From WLMZ01 sp031367435 (lineage in GTDB: Bacteria > Actinomycetota > Acidimicrobiia > Acidimicrobiales > Ilumatobacteraceae): a stretch of 64,000 bases of DNA. Each line of letters begins with the position of its first letter. The stretch's first letter is position 1. The DNA is taken from positions 62,001 through 126,000 of the forward strand of contig JANLPV010000048.1 in the NCBI GenBank assembly GCA_031367435.1, written 5' to 3'. A program made the translations under genes and the position numbers. Below the pieces are notes generated by a model. That model saw nothing but the letters and a program-made list of their open reading frames with translations, did not search any database and had not been told where the DNA came from. Of the stretch, positions 43,127 through 50,362 are shown one piece after another.

Positions 43127-44893
43127 CTAGTTGTGCGGTCGCGTTGGCATTGCCGCGCGGGTGTCGACAACTACTTGCAGCTCAGGATGTCGCTTCACGA
43201 TGACAGCGATGAACGCCTCGACGACTTCGGGTTCGAACTGTGAACCGCGTGCACCAATGATGTAGCTCAACGCATCGGCCTGCGTCCACGCATGCTTGTA
43301 CACGCGCTCGCTGGTGAGTGCGTCGAACACGTCGGCGACGGTGACGATGCGGCCACAGCGGGGAATGCCGGTGCCCTGCAGACCCGATGGGTAGCCAGTG
43401 CCGTCCCAACGCTCGTGATGGTTCAGCGCTACAACTGCGCCGAGCTGAATGAGCGGGGAAGTGCTGCCCGAGAGAATCTGCGCCCCCACAGTTGTGTGCG
43501 TCTTCATGATCTCGAATTCGTCCGCAGTGAGCGGTCCGGGCTTGAGCAAGATGGCGTCGGGAACCGACACCTTGCCGATGTCGTGCAGGCGGGCCGCGAG
43601 ACGAAGCTGCTCGCACCACTCGGGATCTTCCTGGAGGTGATACGCGATCTCGGCCGACATATCGCCGACGCGAATCGTGTGCTCGCCAGTGTCGGTATCG
43701 CGGAACTCAGCGAGAACGGCGAGACGCTGGAACGCTTCGAGTTGGTACTCCTCGAGCTCGTGCGTGCGACCGCGAACGAGAGCTTCCAGTTCGCTCGTGC
43801 GTAGCCGCAGAATCTCGGCCTGCTGGCGGACGTGCTCGGTGTCGTGGGCGATCTGCAGTGTCTTGATGCGCAAATCGGTGCCCTGATTGAAAAGATCCTG
43901 GTGCAGATCGAAGCGGGCTTCTTGGTGCTCGAGTGCCTCTTCGAATCGTCCGAGTTGGCGATAGACCTTGGCGAGCATCTCGTGTGCGCTCAGCTCGAGC
44001 GCCGGCAATGTTGCCTGTCGCGCAACATCGAGTACTCGCAGCAGATTTTCCTCGGAACGGGCGAGGTCGCCTTCGGCCAACGCCACTTTGCCGCGGGCCA
44101 TGCACACGTTGGCGACGGTGGTCGGTGCGGGAGCAGGGCCGCGCAGGGTGCGCTCCTCGATGATGTGAAACGCCTCGTCGAAACACTGTGCGGCGCGAAC
44201 ACGATCGTGGAGGCTGGAATAGGCCTCGCCAAGATTGGCGAGTACGTCGGGAACGAGACTCAAAAAGTGTGTCCGTGAAAGGTCGAGTGCCGACTCGCCA
44301 AGGCTCGCTGCCAAGAAGAACTCACCGCGCTGAGCGCGAAGCTGGGCCATGTTGGTCAGCGTGATCGCGTCGACCTCGGGGCGAGCCAGAGGGCGGTTCG
44401 CTGTGAGGGCTGCTTCGTACGTGACGATGGCGCGATCGGTGTCGCCCAGAGAATGATGAATCGAGGCCACGGTGTTGAGCAGCGTGCCTTCATTTACGCG
44501 GTGGTCGGTGGCTCGGTACTGCTCGAGCCCGCGTAGGCAGCACGCCAACGCTTCGCTGTGGTTACCGGCGTTGGTGTGCACGATGCCCATCAGGTTCAGC
44601 GCCCACACTTCGATGACCACGGCTCCCGCGCTGCGGGCAAGATCGCGGGCATCGACGGCAACGCCGAACGCTTCGTCGGCATGACCGCTGTAGTAGGCAA
44701 GGCTGGCGAGGTGATACAGACTCTCTGCCTCGCCCGCTTCATCGCCGCGTGCGTGCGCCAACACCCGAGCTTGCTGTACGAGAGTTCGTGATGTATCCGG
44801 GTCGTCGAGCTCGATGGCTTTCGCGCGGTCGAGGAGCTCGCGAACGGAATCGGGCGAGGTGCGCGACTGGTCAGTGGTGGTGTCAATGGCCAT
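43127..44893 (-). CDS. TPR-repeat protein with C-terminal HD-GYP phosphodiesterase domain
   Basis: 588 aa. Residues 1 to about 330 are TPR-like helical repeats (ESLYHLASLAYYSGHADEAFGVA, AQLRAQRGEFFLAASLGESAL), followed by a coiled coil (about 335-385) and an HD-GYP domain (about 385-560). Seen: AARLHDIGKVSVPDAIL (HD, about 433) and HHERWDGTGYPSGLQG (HHE and GYP, about 489). HD-GYP domains hydrolyse cyclic di-GMP or related dinucleotides. There is no receiver or membrane domain, so input probably comes through the TPR part. A strong AAGGAGGTG precedes the ATG. Confidence 0.92.
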   Translation of the reverse strand: MAIDTTTDQSRTSPDSVRELLDRAKAIELDDPDTSRTLVQQARVLAHARGDEAGEAESLYHLASLAYYSGHADEAFGVAVDARDLARSAGAVVIEVWALNLMGIVHTNAGNHSEALACCLRGLEQYRATDHRVNEGTLLNTVASIHHSLGDTDRAIVTYEAALTANRPLARPEVDAITLTNMAQLRAQRGEFFLAASLGESALDLSRTHFLSLVPDVLANLGEAYSSLHDRVRAAQCFDEAFHIIEERTLRGPAPAPTTVANVCMARGKVALAEGDLARSEENLLRVLDVARQATLPALELSAHEMLAKVYRQLGRFEEALEHQEARFDLHQDLFNQGTDLRIKTLQIAHDTEHVRQQAEILRLRTSELEALVRGRTHELEEYQLEAFQRLAVLAEFRDTDTGEHTIRVGDMSAEIAYHLQEDPEWCEQLRLAARLHDIGKVSVPDAILLKPGPLTADEFEIMKTHTTVGAQILSGSTSPLIQLGAVVALNHHERWDGTGYPSGLQGTGIPRCGRIVTVADVFDALTSERVYKHAWTQADALSYIIGARGSQFEPEVVEAFIAVIVKRHPELQVVVDTRAAMPTRPHN

Positions 44894-44898
44894 CTCGC

Positions 44899-44907
44899 AC
44901 CTCCTTC
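44899..44907 (-). promoter_or_regulatory. Strong Shine-Dalgarno (AAGGAGGTG) of the HD-GYP gene
   Basis: It lies 5 nt before ATG 44893, one of the best ribosome sites in the window and in contrast to the many leaderless genes. The rest of the 298-bp gap to the divergent M48 gene holds no other clear element. Confidence 0.75.
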
Positions 44908-45191
44908 CGTTGGGGCATTCTCGGCGTTCAACAGGGCATTTTCGGGCCTGTGTCCGAGTGAGGGCTAAAGATTAGTCAACATTGGAAATTGGCGCACGGA
45001 TGGGCCAGCTTCTTTCGCCAAGCTTGACAATACGGCAGCCAGGTAGACGTTGGGTGGTCACGCGCCGCGCTCCGCAGTTGTTTTTGCTGCCTCGATGGCC
45101 CCAATTCCGCTCTGCGTGGCTGCGAGACGCTCAAACCTGGACGGTTGCCCGCAGCGCGCGCTCTAGATTGGGCGAGGGTGAACACACGTCA

Positions 45192-46124
45192 ATGTCCGCG
45201 AATGAACAGGTCGACATGACTCATTCTCGCGGCTCGTCGCGCTCGCTTGAGCGATCGGCACTCACAGCCATTTTGCCCGTGGTCGCGATCATCCCGATGT
45301 GGCTCATCGCGCTCGCTGTGTTCTGGCTACCAATCCACCTGTGGTGGAACGTTGGTTTCTGGGCATTCGCTGGGCTGCACCTCGCATCGGTGATCGTGAT
45401 GTTCTGGCGACCGTTTCAGAACGTGCTGGTCATGCGAATGCTCGGAGCTCGCCGACCTTCACCCGAACAGGCGCGTCGCCTTGAGCCCGCATGGCGCAGC
45501 GTTGCGCAGCAAATCGGCATACACCACCGTCGCTTCGCATTGGCCGTTTTGGCATCGGACGAACTCAATGCATTTGCATGTGGTGGCAGCTTGCTCGTGG
45601 TGACCTCGTATGCCATCGAGGCCCTGCCTCGCGATGAGATGACTGGCGTGCTCGCCCACGAGATCGCTCACCATCTGGGCCTGCACACGGTCGCGCTCAC
45701 GCTGCGACAATGGCTGAGCCTGCCGATTTTTGTCCTTGCTCGCGTCGGGTTCTTCTTGCAGAACGTTGCAGTGGCCGCGACTCGCACTTTCGTGAGCCAC
45801 TCTGCTGCGCTCACCGCCGTTGGACGGTTGGTCAGTTTCGTGCTCAACGGGATCGCGTGGCTCTTTCTTGCCGCACTGTTGCTGAGCAACCGACTGGCGA
45901 ATGTCGTTGGCAAACGGTCCGAACTCGAAGCCGATCGGCGCGCAGTTGAGATGGGCTTCGGACGCGAGTTGGCGACCGCACTCCGACGCGTTGCGTCGAC
46001 CGAGCAAACCAATGCACCCCCGTCGCTCCGAAACGCGTTGCGCCTCACCCATCCATCGGCGCGCAGCCGGGTAGTGCACATCGAGGCACTGCGGCGACGC
46101 GCGGCCGACAACGCGCGCCACTAA
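45192..46124 (+). CDS. M48 family membrane metalloprotease (HtpX/STE24-like)
   Basis: 310 aa. Zinc protease with membrane helices at about 23-60, 180-205 and 215-240. Seen: VLAHEIAHHLGLH with the HExxH zinc motif at about 156 and ELEADRRAVEMGFG with the third ligand Glu at about 246. Family members degrade or process membrane proteins. The C-terminal part is short. ATG 45192 is preceded by GAGGGTG; the longer in-frame upstream reading is low-complexity and unlikely. The stop TAA lies inside a 13-bp tandem duplication. Confidence 0.85.
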   Translation: MSANEQVDMTHSRGSSRSLERSALTAILPVVAIIPMWLIALAVFWLPIHLWWNVGFWAFAGLHLASVIVMFWRPFQNVLVMRMLGARRPSPEQARRLEPAWRSVAQQIGIHHRRFALAVLASDELNAFACGGSLLVVTSYAIEALPRDEMTGVLAHEIAHHLGLHTVALTLRQWLSLPIFVLARVGFFLQNVAVAATRTFVSHSAALTAVGRLVSFVLNGIAWLFLAALLLSNRLANVVGKRSELEADRRAVEMGFGRELATALRRVASTEQTNAPPSLRNALRLTHPSARSRVVHIEALRRRAADNARH

Positions 46125-46136
46125 CGCGCGCCACTA
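46111..46136. repeat. 13-bp tandem duplication covering the stop codons of two convergent genes
   Basis: ACGCGCGCCACTA occurs at 46111-46123 and 46124-46136. The M48 stop TAA spans the junction and the YbaK stop (TAG on the minus strand) is the end of the second copy. Confidence 0.85.
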
Positions 46137-46682
46137 ACGAAGTGTGCTGATTGGAGCGGTCCGCGCGTGCAGCACTGCAATCAGATCGACAGGCGCGAGT
46201 TCGATGTCGAAACCGCGTTTGCCTCCGCTGACAAAGATCGTGTCGAACATCAGACAGCTTTCATCGATGACGGTGGGCAGGACCTTGCGCTGTCCAAATG
46301 GGCTGATGCCGCCGACGACGTAACCCGTCAATCGTTCGGCGATGGTCGGATCGCACATCTCGGCGCGCTTCGCGCCAACGGCTGTGGCGAGTTCCTTTAA
46401 CGACAGTTGACCGCTTACCGGCACGATGCCGACGGCCACCTTCCCCGGTGCGACACCCTCAATCGTTGCGACGCCGTCGACGGTGGCGAGCAGCGTCTTG
46501 AACACGCGATTCGGCTCGACGCCCAGTGCCGACGCTGCAGCGTTGCCGTAGTTGCGATCAGCAGAATCGTGCGCGAACTCGTGCAGGCTGAACGTGACGC
46601 CGGCTCTTTGTAACAGGACGGTGGCCGGTGTCGATCCTCGTGGTCCGCTTCGCTCGTGGCCTTTCGTTGCTCCGGATGTCAC
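46134..46682 (-). CDS. ybaK: YbaK/EbsC family aminoacyl-tRNA deacylase (Cys-tRNA(Pro) type)
   Basis: 182 aa. Trans-editing enzyme that hydrolyses misacylated Cys-tRNA(Pro). Seen: TPATVLLQRAGVTFSLHEFAHD, NYGNAAASALGVEPNRVFKTLL, VGIVPVSGQLSLKELATAVGAKRAEM, GYVVGGISPFGQRKVLPTVID. These follow the YbaK order closely. GTG 46682 is chosen because TACGTT lies 7 nt upstream and because the longer reading would overlap the divergent amidohydrolase. Confidence 0.92.
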   Translation of the reverse strand: MTSGATKGHERSGPRGSTPATVLLQRAGVTFSLHEFAHDSADRNYGNAAASALGVEPNRVFKTLLATVDGVATIEGVAPGKVAVGIVPVSGQLSLKELATAVGAKRAEMCDPTIAERLTGYVVGGISPFGQRKVLPTVIDESCLMFDTIFVSGGKRGFDIELAPVDLIAVLHARTAPISTLR

Positions 46683-46689
46683 GGTTACA

Positions 46690-46695
46690 AACGTA
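46690..46695 (-). promoter_or_regulatory. Putative -10 box (TACGTT) of ybaK, leaderless spacing
   Basis: On the minus strand TACGTT is followed by 7 nt and GTG 46682. Confidence 0.5.
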
Positions 46696-46709
46696 GCGAC
46701 AGGCGCATC

Positions 46710-46715
46710 TATGGT
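46710..46715 (+). promoter_or_regulatory. Putative -10 box (TATGGT) of the amidohydrolase gene, leaderless spacing
   Basis: TATGGT is followed by GCGCTC and ATG 46722. It lies back to back with the ybaK -10 box, only 14 bp apart. Confidence 0.5.
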
Positions 46716-46721
46716 GCGCTC

Positions 46722-47585
46722 ATGAGCCACCCCATCGAACAGATCGGGATCATCGATCTCATGATCGGTTTCCCGAAGAAGCATGCGGCCGATCACTATC
46801 AGTTCCTTGCTGGAGCGGTGAAGGATGCCGAGTCAAAGACGATGGCGATGCCCGCGCAGTACATGTTTACCGAAGTCCCCGGCGACGTCGGTGCCGAGAC
46901 CGACACGGTCGCGATGTTGTTGGCCGACATGGATCGTTGTGGAATAGCGCGCGGCATGGTGCATATGGGTTCTGACGATTCGGTGCGGGCGCTACGTCAA
47001 CATCCCGATCGCATCGTTGGTTGCGTCGATGCTGATCCGAACGACATCGGTGGCTCGCTTACCCGCATCCGCCAAGCGCATACCGAGTGGGACGTGAAGG
47101 CGGTTACTACTTTTCCTTCCGGATGTCTGCCACAGGTGGCCGTGAGCGATCGTCGCTATTACCCGCTCTATGCGACCTGCGTGGAGCTCGATCTCCCCAT
47201 CATCGTGAACGCTGGTGTGCCTGGACCACGGGTACCGATGCTGTGCCAGCACGTTGAACACTTTGATCAGGTGTGTTACGACTTTCCCGATTTACGCATC
47301 GTGATGCGTCACGGAGCGGAACCATGGCAGGAACTTGCGGTGAAGCTCATGCTCAAGTGGCCTGGGTTGTACTACATGACGAGCGCGTTCGCTCCTAAGT
47401 ACTTCCCGCGCGAGATTGTTGATTATGCAAATAGTCGCGGGACCAACAAGGTCATGTACGCCGGGTATTACCCGATGGGCCTGTCGCTCGACCGCATCGT
47501 CGCCGAGTTACGCGAGGTGCCGTTTCGTGATCACGTCTGGGGTCGGTTCCTGCGCGACAACGCGTGCGAGGTCTTCAAGCTGTGA
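46722..47585 (+). CDS. Amidohydrolase-2 family TIM-barrel protein lacking the N-terminal HxH
   Basis: 287 aa. ACMSD/amidohydrolase_2-like barrel: IIDLMIGFPKKHAADHYQF at the N-terminus, GCVDADPNDIGG, PLYATCVELDLPIIVNAGVPGP, DFPDLRIVMRHGAEPWQELAVKL and MYAGYYPMGLSLDRIVAEL. The metal-binding HxH normally found in the first strand is replaced by LMIGFP, the strand-5 His is missing, and the usual HGG is RHG, so metal binding may be reduced or different. Related proteins are found beside acyl-CoA catabolic genes in actinobacteria. Starts after a TATGGT box at 6 nt. Confidence 0.82.
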   Translation: MSHPIEQIGIIDLMIGFPKKHAADHYQFLAGAVKDAESKTMAMPAQYMFTEVPGDVGAETDTVAMLLADMDRCGIARGMVHMGSDDSVRALRQHPDRIVGCVDADPNDIGGSLTRIRQAHTEWDVKAVTTFPSGCLPQVAVSDRRYYPLYATCVELDLPIIVNAGVPGPRVPMLCQHVEHFDQVCYDFPDLRIVMRHGAEPWQELAVKLMLKWPGLYYMTSAFAPKYFPREIVDYANSRGTNKVMYAGYYPMGLSLDRIVAELREVPFRDHVWGRFLRDNACEVFKL

Positions 47586-47589
47586 TGGC

Positions 47590-48558
47590 TCAACCTGTCA
47601 CGGTGTTGGGGTCGCAGTTGCTGCCACAAACCGCAACCACCAGACGTTCGCCCGTGGCAGGGGTGTAGGCACCCGACCGTAATGCTGCGAGGGCCGCTGC
47701 GCCTCCTGGCTCGACAACCAAACGCAGTTCGTCCCACAACGCGTGCTGTGCCGAACGGATGTCGTCATCGCTCACGACAATCGCTTCATCGACATAGCTG
47801 CGAATGATCGACCACGCGAGCGTGCCGAGCTGGCGTGTACCCAGCGAATCGGCGGCGACACCGCTGACGCTTACTGGAATGGGCGCGTCGTTGCGGCGCG
47901 CCTCGAGCAGGCAACAGCTCGTGATCGGCTCGACGCTCACTACTCGACGCCTGTTCTGCACCCACGCGGCTTGACCCGCAATGAAGCCGCCGCCGCCCGT
48001 TGCCACCACGAGGGTGTCGTAGTCGTCGACTTGGGCATCTATCTCGATGGCCATGGTCCCCTGACCGGCGATGACGTCGACGTGCTCGAACGGGTGCACG
48101 GCAAAGCCGCCCGTCTCCAGCTGGCGCGCCGTAGCTGCAGCTTGTGCATCGTCGAAGTAACCATCGATCACGTGCACCACCGCGCCGTAGCTCGCAATGC
48201 GGTCGCGTTTGATCGAGGGGCTCGTCGACGGCACGAAGATCTCGGCGGGACAGCCGAGTTGGCGAGCGACAAACGCAATTGCCGCGCCGTGATTGCCGCC
48301 GGATGCGGCGATGAGGCCAGCGGGTCCAACCTCGCCCGTGGCCGAGGCAGCGAGTACCCGATTGAACGCGCCACGAGATTTGAACGAGCCTGCGTGTTGC
48401 ATCAACTCGAGTTTGAGGGTGACATCGACGTCCAGTCCCAATTGGCCCGCGCGAACATCGATGATCGGTGTGTTGCGCACGTGCGCACGGATGCGTGACA
48501 TTGCCTCAGCGACATCGCCAGGTTGGACAGCAGGTAGCAGCACATCGTCATTGGGCAC
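47590..48558 (-). CDS. Threonine/serine dehydratase family PLP enzyme
   Basis: 322 aa fold-type II PLP enzyme. Seen: LKLELMQHAGSFKSRGAF with the PLP lysine Lys60, ASGGNHGAAIAFVA, the glycine loop VVATGGGGFIAGQAA, and no C-terminal ACT domain, as in catabolic threonine/serine dehydratase or serine racemase. Produces 2-oxobutanoate from threonine, the precursor of the Ile pathway encoded downstream. GTG start at 48558, 6 nt after TATCCT. It diverges from ilvD. Confidence 0.88.
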   Translation of the reverse strand: MPNDDVLLPAVQPGDVAEAMSRIRAHVRNTPIIDVRAGQLGLDVDVTLKLELMQHAGSFKSRGAFNRVLAASATGEVGPAGLIAASGGNHGAAIAFVARQLGCPAEIFVPSTSPSIKRDRIASYGAVVHVIDGYFDDAQAAATARQLETGGFAVHPFEHVDVIAGQGTMAIEIDAQVDDYDTLVVATGGGGFIAGQAAWVQNRRRVVSVEPITSCCLLEARRNDAPIPVSVSGVAADSLGTRQLGTLAWSIIRSYVDEAIVVSDDDIRSAQHALWDELRLVVEPGGAAALAALRSGAYTPATGERLVVAVCGSNCDPNTVTG

Positions 48559-48564
48559 AGCAGG

Positions 48565-48570
48565 AGGATA
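48565..48570 (-). promoter_or_regulatory. Putative -10 box (TATCCT) of the threonine dehydratase gene, leaderless spacing
   Basis: On the minus strand TATCCT is followed by CCTGCT and GTG 48558. Confidence 0.5.
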
Positions 48571-48610
48571 ATCGTGGCAAACGGACTCATGTTCGTACCT
48601 CGCCGATTGC

Positions 48611-48616
48611 TACCGT
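48611..48616 (+). promoter_or_regulatory. Putative extended -10 (TGCTACCGT) of ilvD, leaderless spacing
   Basis: TACCGT is followed by GGCCAC and ATG 48623; a TGC precedes it as in extended -10 promoters. Confidence 0.5.
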
Positions 48617-48622
48617 GGCCAC

Positions 48623-50329
48623 ATGGCCGACTCGACCGATATGCCCGTTGACATCAAACCCCGCAGTCGCGACGTCACCGACGGATACCAAAAGGCGCCC
48701 GCCCGAGCCATGCTTCGCGCCGTGGGTATGACCGATGCAGATTGGGTGAAGCCGCAGATCGCCATCGCCAACGCCTGGAATGAGGTCACGCCGTGCAACA
48801 TGACGTTGCGCAAGCTCGCCGAGCGGGCCAAGGAGGGCGTGCGTGCCGCCGGTGGGTTCCCGATGGAATTCGGCACGATCACCGTGAGCGACGGCATCAG
48901 CATGGGCCACGAGGGCATGCGCGCATCGCTCGTGAGCCGCGAGGTGATCACCGACTCCGTTGAGTGCGTGATGCACGCCGAACGCCTCGATGGCTTCGTT
49001 GGTTTAGCCGGGTGTGACAAGAGCATTCCTGCGATGCTCATGGCAGCAGCCCGCCTCGATCTGGCGAGTGTGTTCGTGTACAACGGCAGCATCCTTCCAG
49101 GCAACCACAACGGTGTTGCGCTTGATATCACGAGCGTGTTCGAAGCCGTTGGCGCATGTGCGCTTGGCAAGATCACTGAAGACGAACTCGGCGAGATCGA
49201 ACGGAAGGCATGCCCCGGCGAAGGCGCCTGCGGTGGCATGTTCACGGCGAACACGATGAGCTCCATCGCCGAGGCGATAGGGATGAGCCTGCCCGGCAGC
49301 GCATCGCCGCCGGCCGTCGATCGTCGCCGTGAAGACGACGCGGTTCTTGCTGGTGAAGCCGTCGTCAACATGCTTCGCCTTGGTATTACCCCGCGCCAGA
49401 TCATGACCAAGAAGGCATTCGAAAACGCGATCGCAGTTACGAGCGCGCTCGGTGGATCGACCAATGCGGTGTTGCATCTGTTGGCAATTGCCAACGAGGC
49501 CGGCGTTGCTCTCGAGCTTGAAGACTTCAACCGCATCGCCGCGAAAGTGCCGCACATCGCCGACATGAAGCCGGGCGGCAAGTTCCACATGAGCGACCTC
49601 GACCGCGTTGGTGGCGTCCCGGTCGTGATGAAGCACTTGCTCGATGCGGGCTTGCTGCACGGCGACGTCATGACCGTCACCGGCAAGACGATGGCCGAAA
49701 ATCTTGCCCACATCGATCCACCCGCGCCTGACGGCGTCGTCGTGCATCCGCTCGATCAACCGCTGCACAGCGAAGGTGGCATCAACATCCTCACTGGCTC
49801 GCTCGCGCCAAAGGGTTCGGTGGTGAAGGTTGCTGGGCTCAGCCGTGATCAGATGCTGTTCGAGGGTGAGGCCCGCGTGTTCGACGGTGAGGACGGCGCG
49901 ATGGCAGCAATTCTCAGCGGCTCGATGCAGCCGGGCACGGTTATTGTCATCCGCTACGAAGGCCCCAAAGGTGGGCCAGGAATGCGCGAGATGTTGGCGA
50001 TCACGGGCGCGCTCAAAGGCGCCGGGCGCGGTGCGGATTGCGCACTCGTCACCGACGGTCGCTTCAGTGGTGGCACGTGGGGATTCTGCATTGGTCACGT
50101 TGCACCCGAAGCAGTTGATGGCGGACCGATTGCGTTTGTGCGCGACGGCGACCGCATTCTGGTGGACGTGCACAACTTCCGACTCGACCTGCTGGTGTCC
50201 GACCACGAACTCGCCGAGCGCCGCAAGGGTTGGGTTCCGAATCGTTCGCCGTACACCAGTGGGGTGTTGGGCAAGTACGCCAAATTGGTGCAGGGAGCTG
50301 AAACCGGCGCCATCACAAACACGCTGTAG
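48623..50329 (+). CDS. ilvD: Dihydroxy-acid dehydratase
   Basis: 568 aa iron-sulfur enzyme dehydrating 2,3-dihydroxy-isovalerate and -methylvalerate to the keto acids of Val and Ile synthesis. Cluster cysteines are visible: Cys58 in NEVTPCN, Cys131 in GLAGCDKSIPAML and Cys203 in GEGACGGMFTANTMS. Also seen: ALGGSTNAVLHLLAIA and DGRFSGGTWGFCIGH. Length normal. Separated from ilvBNC by about 9 kb. No ribosome site; a TACCGT box lies 6 nt upstream of ATG. Confidence 0.97.
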   Translation: MADSTDMPVDIKPRSRDVTDGYQKAPARAMLRAVGMTDADWVKPQIAIANAWNEVTPCNMTLRKLAERAKEGVRAAGGFPMEFGTITVSDGISMGHEGMRASLVSREVITDSVECVMHAERLDGFVGLAGCDKSIPAMLMAAARLDLASVFVYNGSILPGNHNGVALDITSVFEAVGACALGKITEDELGEIERKACPGEGACGGMFTANTMSSIAEAIGMSLPGSASPPAVDRRREDDAVLAGEAVVNMLRLGITPRQIMTKKAFENAIAVTSALGGSTNAVLHLLAIANEAGVALELEDFNRIAAKVPHIADMKPGGKFHMSDLDRVGGVPVVMKHLLDAGLLHGDVMTVTGKTMAENLAHIDPPAPDGVVVHPLDQPLHSEGGINILTGSLAPKGSVVKVAGLSRDQMLFEGEARVFDGEDGAMAAILSGSMQPGTVIVIRYEGPKGGPGMREMLAITGALKGAGRGADCALVTDGRFSGGTWGFCIGHVAPEAVDGGPIAFVRDGDRILVDVHNFRLDLLVSDHELAERRKGWVPNRSPYTSGVLGKYAKLVQGAETGAITNTL

Positions 50330-50362
50330 AACACGTGCAGCCTGAACAAAGGGCAGAGCAAC

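Noticed and set aside
44894..45191. Possible small RNA or riboswitch between the HD-GYP and M48 genes
   Set aside because: No stable hairpin with T tract or known riboswitch core was seen; only the strong ribosome site of the HD-GYP gene is clear.
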